From Iris pallida (lineage: Eukaryota; Streptophyta; Magnoliopsida; Asparagales; Iridaceae), in NCBI GenBank assembly GCA_029216955.1, contig JANAVB010015621.1, positions 24,569-88,568 of the forward strand: a DNA stretch of 64,000 nt, given 5' to 3'. The notes beneath the pieces were generated by a model. It had not been told where the DNA came from. It made no database searches and saw only the letters and a list, made by a program, of their open reading frames with translations. Of this stretch, positions 21,198-32,982 are shown piece after piece. Position 1 is the first letter of the stretch; every line of letters starts with the position of its first letter. The translations under genes and the position numbers were made by a program.

Positions 21198-21540
21198 GGC
21201 TAAATTATCCTAATGGTACCCTAACTATAACGTTCGGACATTTTTGGCAACTTAATTCACTGCTAGATTTTGACACCTTAACTTTATAAATTGCTCTTTT
21301 GTAGCACATTTCGTCAATTTTGAAACGCATCTAAGACTACTTCAAAAGAATTATCTAGCCATAAAAGTAGTTAAATTGTATACTTGTACTAGAATAATGT
21401 TTTTGAAGTGGTCTCGATGTGCTTCAAAATTTACGAAAGGTATTTCAAAAGATTAATTTATGGAGTTTTGGTGCCAAAATTGAGGAGTGGAAAGTTGGAA
21501 TCGAGCGCTATAATTGGGATGCCATTAGGATAATCTGACC
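21198..21540. mobile_element. Single fold-back MITE of the same family as the tandem units
   Basis: Left end GGCTAAATTATCCTAATGG, right end CCATTAGGATAATCTGACC, inverted to each other, with inner arms related to the tandem units (TTTATAAATTGCTCTTTTG). Length about 343 bp. This looks like the stand-alone form of the element. Confidence 0.75.
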
Positions 21541-22149
21541 TGTATTACTACGATATTCCTTGAAGAACATGAGAGACTTAAATGAGAATCAATCCTTATC
21601 TAAATATATTACTTTCCAAGAAAAACTTGCTAGTGGTAATATGGATGTAATATGTATATTATTTATTGTTTTCTATGTTTGATATAATATCTATATAATC
21701 TTCAGTAAATATGTATGAAAATAACTTGTTAGTGGTACCATACACTTGTGACAAGGTTCAATCTATTTTATCCTTTTTTTTTTCATTTTTCATAATTGGG
21801 TAGTTGCTTGACATGCAAAATTAGGAAGGGCGGGTGCAAAGGTAGAAAGACCAAGCAAGTTTTCCGTCACATAACAAAATCAGCCTTGTATCTGTGTCAA
21901 GTTGAACACATATTGGACATGAAATAGACACTCCAAAAAAGAAAAAAAAAAGAAAAAAAGAAAAGAAATAGACACTCCAAAAATAACAGTAAGGTTGTAT
22001 CTAATATTGTCTTGATTTGTGACTAGTGCTGGGAATTCAGCCCCATCGAGTGTGGATGGAGTAGTCTAGAACACCGCCAGATATTCGTCAATCCGGCGAT
22101 CATGCTGGCCGGATATTCGGGTTTGGGCGTGGTTTATTTAGAGAGCTTT
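21541..22149. other. Non-coding, AT-rich
   Basis: Poly-A-rich patch at 21937-21968. Nothing else recognised. Confidence 0.5.
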
Positions 22150-22341
22150 GCTATGCCTACAACCGAATTGCTTACAATTTTCTTACAACCGTCACGTGTC
22201 GGACTTCGATTGGAGGAGGGAGGGAAGTGGTGGGGTTGGGTGGAGCCCATGTAGCGGAGGGGAGGAGGGTGAGAGGGGAGGTGGGACCCATGTATAAGGG
22301 GTGGAAGGGAGAGGTTGTAAACATTTGGTTGTAGACTTAGC
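22150..22341. mobile_element. Small MITE with GCTA-GCCTACAACC ends
   Basis: The left end GCTATGCCTACAACC is matched, inverted, by the right end GCTAAGTCTACAACC, followed by TTACAA on both sides. The interior is purine-rich (GGAGGAGGG). Length about 192 bp. The TSD is not clear. Confidence 0.6.
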
Positions 22342-22728
22342 ATGATTAGAAATCCTGCGAATTCCAAGATTATATCGGAGAACAATTCCGTGTCTAGGTT
22401 TATTGTGGACTAAAGGTTTAGTTTTGGGGATGACTTAGGAGTTAAATCGTCTCCTGATTTAAAATTAGGGTTTCTTAGCCCTTATAAAGAGCAGACAAAG
22501 TGGATTGTTCATTAACGCTCTTCTAGGGTTCAAGGAGATCCACCAAATTTTACAAGAGAATCATGCTCCGAATGGCTTACACTTCAAGAAAGAAGAAGGG
22601 ATACGTTCGGAGTGTCGAGTAATCCGTCGGGAAGGTCGACACCGACATACCGTTGATTCGGTGGGCAACCGCCGGTTGGGGAGAGTTCTAGATGAGGTTG
22701 GAGTTTTTGCGATCTCAACGTAATTTTT
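22342..22728. other. Unassigned sequence, possible LTR remnant
   Basis: Contains TTATAAAGAG (22481-22490) followed by an AGGGTTCAAGGAGATCC stretch, resembling an LTR promoter and leader, but no ends were found. Confidence 0.25.
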
Positions 22729-23040
22729 TGTCACGTCCTAGTACAGAAATATGGAAAACATAGGTATAACATGGACAACTATGCGGTACGGAATAACGGT
22801 GTACCCTGATAGAACGGTCACGACTGTAAATATACAAGAGGGTTATATCTAGCATGCATATGTCCTACTAGAAATAATATCCGAATTCGCAAGATAATAA
22901 GTATATATAATAGAGAAACATAAACATGGTCACGAAGCCAGTAATATACAAAATGCGATACTAGCAGAGTTGTGTCTAAGATACAGTCACAACAGCTAGC
23001 TACAGGCTAGGCTAAAATACAACCATAAAGTCTATGACAA
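22729..23040 (-). mobile_element. Chromovirus LTR end fragment, minus orientation
   Basis: Begins TGTCACGTCCTAGTACAG, closely like the LTR end at 58452 (TGTCACGCCCCAGTACCG), with TACGG-type motifs following in the same order. It is cut at about 23041 by LINE sequence. Confidence 0.5.
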
Positions 23041-24999
23041 AAATGAGAACATCCTCTTCAAGCCGTTCAATTTGTCGCTCATCGGGAAATTCTCTCACGC
23101 TCGTCCGCCGGTGGAGATCATCCGCAAAGTGCTTGCTGGTATGGGGTTTACTGGAGTTATCTCGGTTGGAGTTATCGACAAAAAACATATGCTTATTCGG
23201 CCGACACTGGAGGAGGATTTTCTTCGATTGCGCGCCAAGGATTTGTGGGTTAGCGCCCGCTCTCCTATGCGAACCTTATGCGGACCTTCAAGTGGACACC
23301 GGACTTTGATCCAAGGGTGGAGTCCCCGCTGGCCGCAGTGTGGGTTTCCTTTCCTGACCTTCCTCACTATTTCTACGAGCAATCAGCAGTTTTTGCTATC
23401 GCTAAGTGCATCGGTATCCCGCTCCGGCTGGACAGGGCAACTAAGGCCATAATTCGTCCTAGTAGGGCTCAGGTTTGCGTCGATATGGCAATAAACAAGC
23501 CCCCTCCTAGGCAAATTCGGATTTTTCGCCCCAATGAACGCAGCTTTTGGCAAGCCGTAGAATATGAATCCGTTCCGGCCTACTGTTACAGATGCCGACA
23601 TCAAGTGCATGAAGCTCTAGAGTGCAAAGCGTTCCAGCCCCATGACAGTTCGAATGCTTCCGCTGCTTCGGACCTGGCTGGGGAAAAAGTCGTCGCTCAT
23701 GAGGTGCAGGACCAGGTCGGGCAGGGGGGCGAGGCAGCTCCTTGTTCTTCTGTCCCCTTGGCGTTTCCCACTCCATCAGATAAAGGTAAGTCCCCTTTGG
23801 TTGTGGCGCCTCCTTCTCTGGCTCCCAGTTTCCCTGACATGGTATCAGGTCCTAATAGTGTGCGCCAAGAGGGTGGCCGGGCTCCCCGGCCACATGAGGC
23901 GGAGGGAGGCTACGACGTTGTGGACTCGCGTGTGGTGGGAGGCCTGCCACCTAGGCCCTCTGGTATCCACTCCTGATCGGAAGGGGATGGACTAGCGGTC
24001 TCCATGTTCGCGCCTTACACCTTCCCGAACCCCGAACCTTCTTCTTCGGTCCCCTACCATCCCTCCTCTCCTCTGGTTGAGGCACTTCCTTCCCCTCTCC
24101 TCTGCGTGAGGTACTTCCGCCTGTGATTACATCCTCGTCCGCGTCCCTCCCCAGCAGGAAGGCCCCTTTGGATTCCTCATTGGCTTTCGGGTCTCATAGT
24201 AGCTGGACAGATGAGATGGATCTCGCCGCGCTGGAGCCCTCATCTGGAGTGGTCCCCCAAGACATCGTTCTTAACCAAGGCTATTCTTAGGATAGCTTGG
24301 CGTGCTCAGCATTGGAGGGAAGCTCCAGTCCGCACAACAGAAGTGATTCCCTTCCCTCTTCGAGATTCGGACGCTCTCGGTCTAACCCGAATATTTCGCT
24401 CCTTCCGACAGGGGGATGTGGTGGCGCAGAGGCAACTACTGCCGCTTCTTCTCCAGGGATTCCTGGGTCTGATAGTGCTACAACACGAATTTCTTGGCTT
24501 GGAGTCCTCGGTAGTTCGCTAGGTTCCAGCTGGGCAGACGAGTCAACATCCGCTGAGGAGGAGCTTCCTCGGGTACTAGATGCGCCTTTGACCGACCAAT
24601 CGAAGGGCATCCAGGAGGAGGGTGTTGGTGCAGGGAGCAGCACACAGTCGTTGTTTTCTGTGTCGAGGGATGGTGCAGAGGGTAGTGTTACGCCGCAGGT
24701 CAACAGTTTTACCTCGACTTTGAGGGGTTGGATCCGTCCGCCTGAGCTGTCATCAATACCTCCGCTCTGGTGGGGACAACATGTCTCCTTCCTCCCGAGC
24801 TATCATCAGATCCCACCTCTTGGCAGATCGCGGATTAGATGTCTCCCCTCCTAGCGCGGAGACTCAACTGAAGCTATCCGAGAAGCAGGAAGTGAATGTC
24901 GCGAAGTACAGGAGGGCTAAGAACTATCACCGAGTCGTTCTTCAGCAACTCATGATTCTTAGGCCTTCTTGCCGATCCAAATCAGTCAAACATAGGTCC
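23041..24999 (+). pseudogene. LINE ORF1 (DUF4283 and zinc knuckle), frameshifted
   Basis: Frame 2 to about 23265 holds the first half of DUF4283; frame 3 from 23278 continues it (FKWTPDFDPRVESPLAAVWV) to a zinc knuckle CYRCRHQVHEALEC (C-x2-C-x4-H-x4-C) at about 23584-23625. A Ser/Pro/Gly-rich tail follows, in changing frames, to about 24999. ORF1 proteins of plant LINEs bind the element RNA. One base is lost or gained near 23265-23280. Confidence 0.8.
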
Positions 25000-25187
25000 T
25001 AGGTTACTTCGTTAGCTTGTTTCTTTCCTCTGTTGGGCGTACTAGGTTACTGGTCGTTAGTTTGTTTCTTTCCACTGTCGGGCGTACTGGTACGCCGTTT
25101 TGCTGGCCTTTAGGGTATTGTAACTCGTATACTTTCATTCAATAAAATGTTTTTTAGTTAAAAAAACAAGAAAACAAAAAACAAAAA
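23041..25187 (+). mobile_element. 5'-truncated LINE copy carrying ORF1 only, with A-rich tail
   Basis: Starts inside the DUF4283 domain (NENILFKPFNLSLIGKFSH) and ends with AATAAAATG and an A-rich tail (25160-25187). No endonuclease or reverse transcriptase is present between ORF1 and the tail, which is unusual because 5' truncation normally leaves ORF2. It may be a non-autonomous ORF1-only family or an internally deleted copy. The tract at 25012-25082 has a repeated TTAGYTTGTTTCTTTCC segment. A TSD is not certain. Confidence 0.7.
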
Positions 25188-25206
25188 GGGGTCACCCCCA
25201 AAAAGT

Positions 25207-26096
25207 CGGGATCAACACTGGACTGGGCTGCTCAAGCCCATGAAGTACGGGCTCGGGCCGGACTCGGGCCGATTTTTCTTTGGCCCTAAAGAAATTTTGG
25301 GACGGGTCGGGCTGGGCTTAGTTATTATTTATGAAGTCCAAGCCCGCCCACAAGTTTCGGGCTTTTCGGGTCAAGTCGGATCGGGCCGGGCTTGTTCTAT
25401 AAAAATTGATAATTTGTATGTTTTACTCTTTCAAAATACAAAATAAATACCCTTTTAAAAGATTTAGCACCGATCGATAATTTGTGCTTGCTTATTTGAC
25501 CGATACCTACTAATCCTAAACAAAACCAAAGGTTTACTGCTTACCTTCAAAATAGCTGCTGCTTGGTGCTTACCTTCAAAATTTTTTTGTTCACACTGTT
25601 GGACATGGAATGTGTCGTTAGTGAGGAGGTGGCAGCAATAAATGTTTCTTTGCAGGCAAAGGGGGATTAGATTGTGTAGCCATTCCATTCTATGGAATGA
25701 AATGTAAGTTTACATCTCTTGTCAATTCAATACATGGCATGAATGAGAGGTGTGAGAAGAGAGAGAGTGTTAACTGGGACATGCAATGATACATGGTGAA
25801 AAGATCAGTGGAGGGTTAAATAGGGAGATTACCTTTAATTCAAAGCAGCAACAATGGCTGTCAGGGATCAATATCATTTGGCCTTGGGCCGTACTCGGGT
25901 AGACGCATAGTCCAAGCTTGTATTGGTTGAGTCTCGGGCCGGACTCGGACGGACGGATGCATAGCCGAAGCCCGGCCCTATACTAATATGGACCAGGTCG
26001 GGCTACCCTAATGATCGGGCTCTATCGGGCTTTGGCCTATAGGGCCGGACGGACTTTTCGAATGCCCATGAACTTCGGGCCAAACGATGATCCCTA
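25207..26096. mobile_element. GC-rich hAT-like non-autonomous element(s)
   Basis: Ends GGGATCAACACTGG (25210) and, inverted, GGGATCATCGTTTGG (26094), with CGGGCC/GGGCTTGG-rich subterminal parts at 25240-25400 and 25875-26090 and an AT-rich middle. A second copy of the left end (GGGATCAATATCATTTGG, about 25866) suggests either a shorter element 25866-26096 or nesting. Such repeated CGGGTCGGG-like ends are common in plant hAT relatives. An 8-bp TSD was not established. Confidence 0.4.
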
Positions 26097-26587
26097 CCAA
26101 AAAATCTCAGTAATAGTTATGTTATAGGGGTATTTTGGTCATTTCACGAAATGACCAAAGTACCTTTCATTAACAGTCAAAACCGGATATAAATTAGGCG
26201 TATTTTGGTAAAAATATCTCGCTTTGTATTAATATGACTGTTGGGAGGTTTTCTACCAAAATACTCCTCCCAACATTTTAATAACCGGTATATTAAGTGG
26301 GTATTCTGGTAAATTATCCTAATATTAACTTCTGTGGGTCCCGGAGGGCTGAAATATGTTTTCGATCTGGCCTGGACCGAACACGGACCGAGCTTTGTCC
26401 GGGTCACTGAGCAGGCTAGTACGGCCCTGGTTGAGCCGGTCGGGGAGGGGGTCTGGGCTAACTCGTTTCGGACCGGACTTTCGACCGGACTCGTCCGGTT
26501 GGACTTTTGGACCGCGCAGCATAACCCAGCCCAAAACCGGAGTTAATATGGGCCGGGTCCGGTTGGCCCAGGCGGGCCACCCAGTTT
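26097..26587. other. Non-coding; GC-rich patch 26330-26580
   Basis: The patch has many CCGGAC, GGACCGG and GGGCC motifs and resembles the ends of the preceding element family; no pair of ends was found. Confidence 0.35.
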
Positions 26588-26649
26588 TCTTATTAATCAG
26601 TCCGAACGTCAGAGGAACAATAGAAAGCTTTCCTTTCCTTCCTAACCTA

Positions 26650-26858
26650 ATGAAGAAGAGGACGAGATCAGTCAAAAAAGAATTCTCCTCCGGTTTGTTA
26701 CAATTTTTTTAAATATATTTATTTGTTTTAAGCAACAAATTGTTGTTGTTTTTGTTGTTGTTGTTGACGTGATTTTGTTTGTTGGGGGTTTTGTTTCAGA
26801 GGAGAAATTGGAGGAGTCGAAGTCGTCCGTCCCCAAATCTCTAGATCGAGGAGTTCCT
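26650..26858 (+). pseudogene. Two exon-like segments of an unrecognised gene fragment
   Basis: 26650-26692 (ATG, 14 codons plus one base, donor CCG|GTTTGT) and 26800-26858 (acceptor TTTGTTTCAG, donor CCT|GTAAGT) join in frame to 34 residues starting MKKRTRSVKKEFSS and ending SLDRGVP, Lys/Glu/Ser-rich. A further segment at 29831-29883 continues in the right phase. The product is not recognised. A consistent splice pattern in non-repeat-like sequence hints at a host gene fragment; chance is not excluded. Confidence 0.35.
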
Positions 26859-27109
26859 GTAAGTTTGTAACTAATCTCTCCCTCTCTCCCTTTTGGTACA
26901 AATGGATGGTGGTTGGAATTTTTTTAATAGTGGTAGAATCTATCGACACACACCCAAATTGGGCATTAATCGATGTCCGAACTAGTCGATCTTGCGCGGA
27001 TCTTAATCGGTGTTGGCATACCGCACGGATCCTGTTATTTTGCCCGAAAAATTGCGACGAAACAACGTTGTCGTGTTATCGTTGATCCACTCTCCTCGAT
27101 AGCGTTTGG

Positions 27110-28640
27110 GCATTTTTTTGCACCTTAACTTCATAAATTGCTCGTTGTTTGAAGCACCTTCCGTCCAAATTTGGTTGCAAACAAGAGTTCATCATGAACA
27201 AAACAATATTGTTATTCGTTTCATTACATAAACCAACACATCATCCATCAACAAACACATCTATTAGGGACCAATAAAATTTGACGATAGCTGCTTCAGA
27301 AGAACAATTTATGAAGTTGAGATGCCAAAATCTAGCAGTGGAAAGTTAGGGCGCCGAAACGCCCAAGCGATATATTAGTGTAGAAACATGTTTCTAGTAA
27401 AGGTGTTATGGTTATAAACTTAGGGGTTATAGGAGAGTAAATTATCATAATGGCACCCTAACTATAGCGCTTGGGGCTTTGGGCATTTTTTCACCGTAAC
27501 TTTTTACTGCTCAATTTTGGCATCCAAATTTCATAAATTGCTCCTTTGAAGTACTCTTTGTCCAAATTTAGTTGCAAATAAGAGTTCATCTTGAACAAAA
27601 CAATATTGTTATTCGTTTCATTACATAAACCAACACAGCACCCATCAACAAACACAACTATCAGGGACCAAAAAAATTGACGATAGTTGATTCAAAAGAA
27701 AAATTTATGAAGTTGGGATGCCAAAATCGAGCAATAGAAAGTTACGGGGCCGAAAATGCCCAAGCGAGATATAGGTAGTGTAGAAACATGTTTTTAGTAA
27801 AGAAGGTGTTACGGTTATAAACTTAAAAGGGGTTATAGGAGGGTAAATCATCATAGTGGCACCCTCACAATAGCGCTTTGGACATTTTTGGCACCTTAAG
27901 TTTTTACTGCTCAATTTTGATACCCAACTTCATCGATTGCTCCTTTGAAGCACCTTCCGCCCAAATTTAGTTGCAAATAAGAGTTCATCATGAACTAAAC
28001 AATATTGTTATTCGTTTTATTACATAAACCAATATAACACCCATCAACAAACACAACTATTAAGACCAAAAAAAAAACGAAATGTGCTTCAAAAAAGCAA
28101 TTTATGAAGTCATGATGCCAAAATCGAGCAGTGGAAAGTTAGGGTGCCAAAAACGCCCAAGCGATATATCGGTAGTGTAGAAACATATTTCTAGTAAAGA
28201 ATGTGCTATGCTTATAAACTTAAAAGGGGTTATAGAAAGGTAAATTATCCTAGTGGCACCCTAACTATAGCACTTGCGGCCTTGGGCATTTTTTCCACCT
28301 TAACTTTTCACTGCTCAATTTTGGCATCCAAATTTCATAAATTGCTCTTTTGAAGCACCTACCGTCCAAATTTAGTTGCAAATAAGAGTTCATCATGAAC
28401 AAAACAGTATTGTTATTCGTTCCATTACATAAACCAACACATCACCCATAAACAAACACAACTATCAGAGACCAAAAGAAATTGACGATGGATGCTTCAC
28501 ATGAGCAATTTATGAGGTTGGAATGCCAATCGAGCAGTAGAAAGTTAGGGTGCCAAAAATGCGCAAGCGATATATAGGCAGCGTAGAAACATGTTTTAGT
28601 AAAGGAGATGTTATGGTAATAAACTTATAAGGGGTTATAG
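27110..28640. repeat. Tandem fold-back units in copy B
   Basis: Same unit structure and period (about 400 bp) as at 19575-21075. Ends with GGGGTTATAGGAG at about 28640. Confidence 0.85.
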
Positions 28641-29830
28641 GAGTTCCTTCACAATTTAATTATGGGAAAATGTTCACAATTTGCTAATGGTTATGTTTAA
28701 TGACTATGGCCGCTGTAACTTTTATATATATTGGGATATTGAATTACAAGGGAACTAAAACTTCTTTTCTTCATGTTTTATGGACATTGATCTTAAAAGG
28801 AAAATAACATCTTACAAAATTGGGACTGCACACCCACAAAAGTCGACACATGAATAACATACATCTAAAAGTACATGGGAATATGACATTAATATCGTAA
28901 AAAAATATAATATATTGTCTAATTATATGCCATCGCCATCATCCAACCGTTCTTCCTTCTCCCATTAGAATGTGGTTGGGGAGCATAAGAAATCTCCATA
29001 CAAGACTTGACAAAGTTCTATGATTAGTTGTCGACCTGACGTAAACCCTCTATGTTAATACCAAATTCCTAGCCAAGGTAGTTCGGGTATGAGAGGGTCA
29101 TGTCATAAAACCTAGGTGGCCAGTTGACAAGTAAGAAGACCTACCTTTTGGATTGCAGTTTGAGCTCATGCAAACCAACGAGCACCCTCGAAGTTCCCCT
29201 AGACAATACAAGGTCTATACGTAGAGGTATGACGACAATTTTTTATTATAGGAAATGCAATCATCACTATGACACATTACGCATAAGAGTGAATGAATGA
29301 CAATCCAAACGCCTAATTATATGTCATATTTATGAAATATTTAGACATCACTTGATATTGTCATCTATTTTCTTTCTGCTAGTCACGATCCTTTCTATAT
29401 GTTTCTCTTTATTGGTGGGTCCAGACAAAAAGGGGTGTGTGTGTGTAAGTAAAAACTCGTCTAAGAAAGAGGATAGGACTATAGTCTTCACAACTTTTTC
29501 GACTTTTGATGCAAATTTTTATTGTTAACACTGTATTCCATTTTCTCCCAATTTGCATGTATTATCCATTAGTCGGTTGTGTATGATAGCTTTTATGTTC
29601 TTTCATAATCTTGTTAATTATGAACAAAAAAAAACTACACATATATGGAAAACAATAATAAATGTGGTAGTACTACATCTAATGATTTGTTGTCAACATG
29701 CTAAGGTACATGTCAAGAAGTGGCTGGATTGTTTACAGTTCAATCTTTGTTGATAACATTCTTAACTCTTTTCTTGATGAACATTTTTTTTAACATTGGC
29801 GCTAATGTCTTTTTCTTGTGCTGTTTAAAG
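28641..29830. other. Non-coding spacer
   Basis: AT-rich and unique-looking, no ORF or element ends recognised. Confidence 0.5.
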
Positions 29831-29883
29831 GTTATTGTTGAAAGATCCTCACGGTGCGATCTTCCTGAAATTGAGGAGAAAAA
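29831..29883 (+). pseudogene. Third exon-like segment
   Basis: Acceptor CTGTTTAAAG, 17 codons plus two bases (VIVERSSRCDLPEIEEK), donor AAAAA|GTAAGTC. It is in phase with the segments at 26650-26858. Downstream (30048-30280) several frames are open for short stretches but none continues cleanly. Confidence 0.3.
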
Positions 29884-30301
29884 GTAAGTCTCTAATTTCA
29901 GATTTTGGCTTGGCTTGGCTTGGCTTGGGATGAAATATTGTAGTCTTTGTATTCCTTGTTTTGAGTTGTTTTGAGAATGAGGATTATCATTGGTAACTTT
30001 CTCACTTAATAAATTAGAGTTTACAATTTGCAAAGTTAATTGTCCAGTGTCAAACGTTGCACGAAACATGTATCCGAGTATCAATATCTATTTTCCTAGC
30101 GCCAGTAAGGACTTTGTGTCTGTTATAGCAGTATCACCACTAATTCAATAATAGGATGAGAAAGATTTCTGCAAGCCAGGAACCACGAGCAACGTTGTCC
30201 TAAATGCAAAACTGATGCGCAAATATGGCATAAAGCCTCATATCAAGCTGCTTTCAGTGTGCCTGTAGTGCGTAGGCGCTTGCCTTTTAGGCTATTAAGA
30301 C

Positions 30302-31258
30302 CAAGGTTCGAAGTATCGGTATCGGAATCGGTATCGGACCATTCCTATGGGTATGGGGTCGCACTATCAGAGGTTTCGGATCGGAGTATCAGTTCTTTTG
30401 GTATCGGAAAGCAAATAATTATTAATAAATTATTAGCATTTTAGAAAATATATTTGATACCTTTAGGCATAATTTTAATATTTTCAGTGTTGTTTCTTAG
30501 TAGTTTTGAAATTGAAAAAATAGTAGTCACCCTTACTGATTGATTTACATACGATAGATAAGTTTTCTTCTTTACATGCTTTTATAACCAAGGTTCACAG
30601 TATCGGTATCGGAATCGGTATCGAACTATTTCTATGAGTATTGGTATCGGCGGTTTCGGATCGGACTATCGGATTTTTTGGTATCGGAAAACAAATAATT
30701 ATTAATAAATTATTTACATTTAAAAACATATATTTTATACATTTAGGCATAATTTAAGTATTTTTAGTGTTATTTCTTAGTAATTTTGAAATTAAATGAA
30801 ATAATAGTCAACCTTACCGATTGGTTTACATATAATAGGTTGATTTTCTTCTTTTACATGCTTTTACAACCTTATTATGCGTTGAACCCTTGCTGATTTG
30901 TCTTTTTCGTTTAATTTTCTTTGTCGAGTTGACCGAAAAAGAGACCTCCAATGTCGGTATCGGTCAGTATCGGGTATCGGTCGGTATCGGATCGGGACAT
31001 GCCAAATCGTATCGGTATCAGCCGTATCGGATCGGTATCGACCGATACTTTAAACCATGAATTATAACCTTTCTATGCTTCTACGCCCTTGTTGATTGGT
31101 CTTTTTTCCTTCAATTTTCTTTGCCGAATTGACCGAAAAAGAGACCCGCAATGTCGGTTTCGGTCAGTATCGGGTATCGGTCGGTATCGATCGGGACATG
31201 CCAAACTGTATCGGTATCGGCCGTATCGGATCGGTATCGGTCGGTACTGTGAACGATG
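30302..31258 (+). mobile_element. Non-autonomous hAT element, host copy, TSD ATTAAGAC
   Basis: Ends CAAGGTTCGAAGTATCGG and CTGTGAACGATG, flanked by perfect 8-bp repeats ATTAAGAC (30294-30301, 31259-31266). Subterminal GTATCGG repeats are dense at both ends. It is split by a second copy of the same family; without that copy it is 477 bp. There is no coding capacity. Confidence 0.92.
30589..31060 (+). mobile_element. Non-autonomous hAT element nested in its own relative
   Basis: Ends CAAGGTTCACAGTATCGG and TTTAAACCATG, with flanking TTTATAAC (30581-30588) and ATTATAAC (31061-31068), 7 of 8 identical. About 472 bp, same orientation as its host. Confidence 0.88.
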
Positions 31259-31266
31259 ATTAAGAC

Positions 31267-32124
31267 TTAAATCTGCAACCGAGTAAAATGACTTCTGAAA
31301 TGGGGAAAGTTTTTTAATGAGCTGTTATGAATTCTTGAATTATATTTTACGAGTGTGCAAACTTCTCAAATTATGCTTTTCGAGGAGCTGTTACTACTTC
31401 TCAAATTCTGTTTTTTTACATTTTAGATTCTGCTTTTCAGTGACCTGTCGCAATTTTTTATGATTTCTTGAATTCTGTTTTTTAATCAGTAGTTATGAGT
31501 TTCTGCAGCTGTTCACCTTTTTTTCCCCTCCTCTCATTATGTACTGCAGTTGGCTCTGTTAAGCATATCAGAACCTGCTGCTGGTTGCTGTTCTGCAGCA
31601 ACCTCCAGCACAAGCAAAAGAGGAGAAAGGAAATAAGGAGAGGAAACATAAAACTAAAAAAGAGGATGGAAAGGAAAGTTCAGTATAAGAAAATGATATT
31701 AGGCTAACCCGTCACAGGTTGTGCAGGTAAGGATTGGGTTCGGATTGGATTTATTCAAAAACAACCAGAAGCTGTAGGTGTAAGTTTTGCCCCATTCTGA
31801 ATATAACCCTATAAGGACAGTAGAACTCAAACCTTCTTTTACCAGGTTTGAAAAATATGATTTGGGTTAGGTTTCGGGTGTACATTTACCCGATTTGTTT
31901 CCTCATTCTTGTGGAAGTGGCTGAAAATTTTGGAGAAGATATGATAATACATGCTATCATTTCTACGGAAGATTGTATCTGGCCTGAACCAAAGCCAAAT
32001 TCTCAAGTACCTAGAAAACTGAATCCAGCTTAAAATTAAGTTCGTTCCATATTTAACATCTTAATCCATCGCAAATATTATTTGCGTTCTGTTTTTAATA
32101 TCCAAACCCAATTATTTAGCAAAA
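31267..32124. other. Non-coding spacer
   Basis: No element ends or convincing ORF; purine-rich patch at 31615-31690. Confidence 0.5.
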
Positions 32125-32132
32125 GTTGAGAT

Positions 32133-32585
32133 CATAGTTTGCAGTATCGGGTATCGGCAGATGCCGATGCCGATACAGTTTGGCATGTCCCGATCCGATA
32201 CCGATTGCCCACCGATATTGACCAATACCGACGTTGGAGGTCTCTTTCCCAAGTCAATTCAGTAAAGAAAATTGAATAAAAAAGACCAATAGCAAGGATG
32301 TAAAAGCATAATAAGGTTATAAAAACATGTAAGTGAAGAAGATTTGTTTCTCGCAGTTAAAACCAATCAATAAGGGTAACTATTATTTCATTCAAATTCA
32401 ACACTATCAAGAAACACCACATAAAATACTTAAAATTATGCCTAGATGTATAAAATATTTTTTCTAATTTGTTAATAGTTATTTGCTTTCCGTTACCAAA
32501 AAATCCAATACTCCGGTCCGAAATTGCCAATAGTGCCAATACCGATCCTCACAGGAACAGTCTGATACCGATACTACAAACCTTG
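32133..32585 (-). mobile_element. Third copy of the small hAT family, TSD GTTGAGAT
   Basis: Reverse orientation to the pair at 30.3 kb: starts CATAGTTTGCAGTATCGGG and ends CTACAAACCTTG, flanked by perfect GTTGAGAT (32125-32132, 32586-32593). 453 bp. Confidence 0.92.
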
Positions 32586-32593
32586 GTTGAGAT

Positions 32594-32923
32594 CGGCTAG
32601 ACAGGCTTAGTCACTGGTAGATAGGGACTGCTGCTGTAGTGAGGACAGGGATGGGATGAGGGCAAAAACAGCCAAATCCTTAAAGGATAAAACCCCTCAA
32701 TCAAGTTCTTATATGTGAAGAAAACTGAAATTTGTTTAAGTTACCTCTATTTAACATAAGTTACACCCTTTTCTTTTATAAAATGATACACAATATAAAC
32801 GTGGGACTATCATTTCTGCTAGTAGAAAAACACGTAGCGACTGCTGCAATCTAGGCGCCTATGCAGACTATTTATAAAACACTGCTTGACATCAGTATCT
32901 TATGGTCAATGTAGTTTGGTAGA

Positions 32924-32977
<54 letters not shown>

Positions 32978-32982
32978 AAAAG
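32594..32982. other. Spacer with (TA)n run before the LINE
   Basis: Non-coding, with a TA microsatellite at 32926-32971 directly before the LINE ORF1 start. Confidence 0.7.

Larger units (their letters stand above)
26588..28640 (+). repeat. Duplicated block, copy B (partner 19137-21080)
   Basis: Collinear with copy A: exon-like start at 26650, conserved ATTGGGCATTAATCGAT and GCACGGATCCTG segments, then about four tandem fold-back units (joints near 27437, 27845 and 28240). It keeps an intact TTTTGTTTCAG splice acceptor and following exon that copy A has lost. Confidence 0.85.

Noticed and set aside
19137..28640. The two 2-kb blocks as LTRs of one element
   Set aside because: No TG...CA ends, primer site, polypurine tract or TSD; the DNA between is a mixture of other elements.
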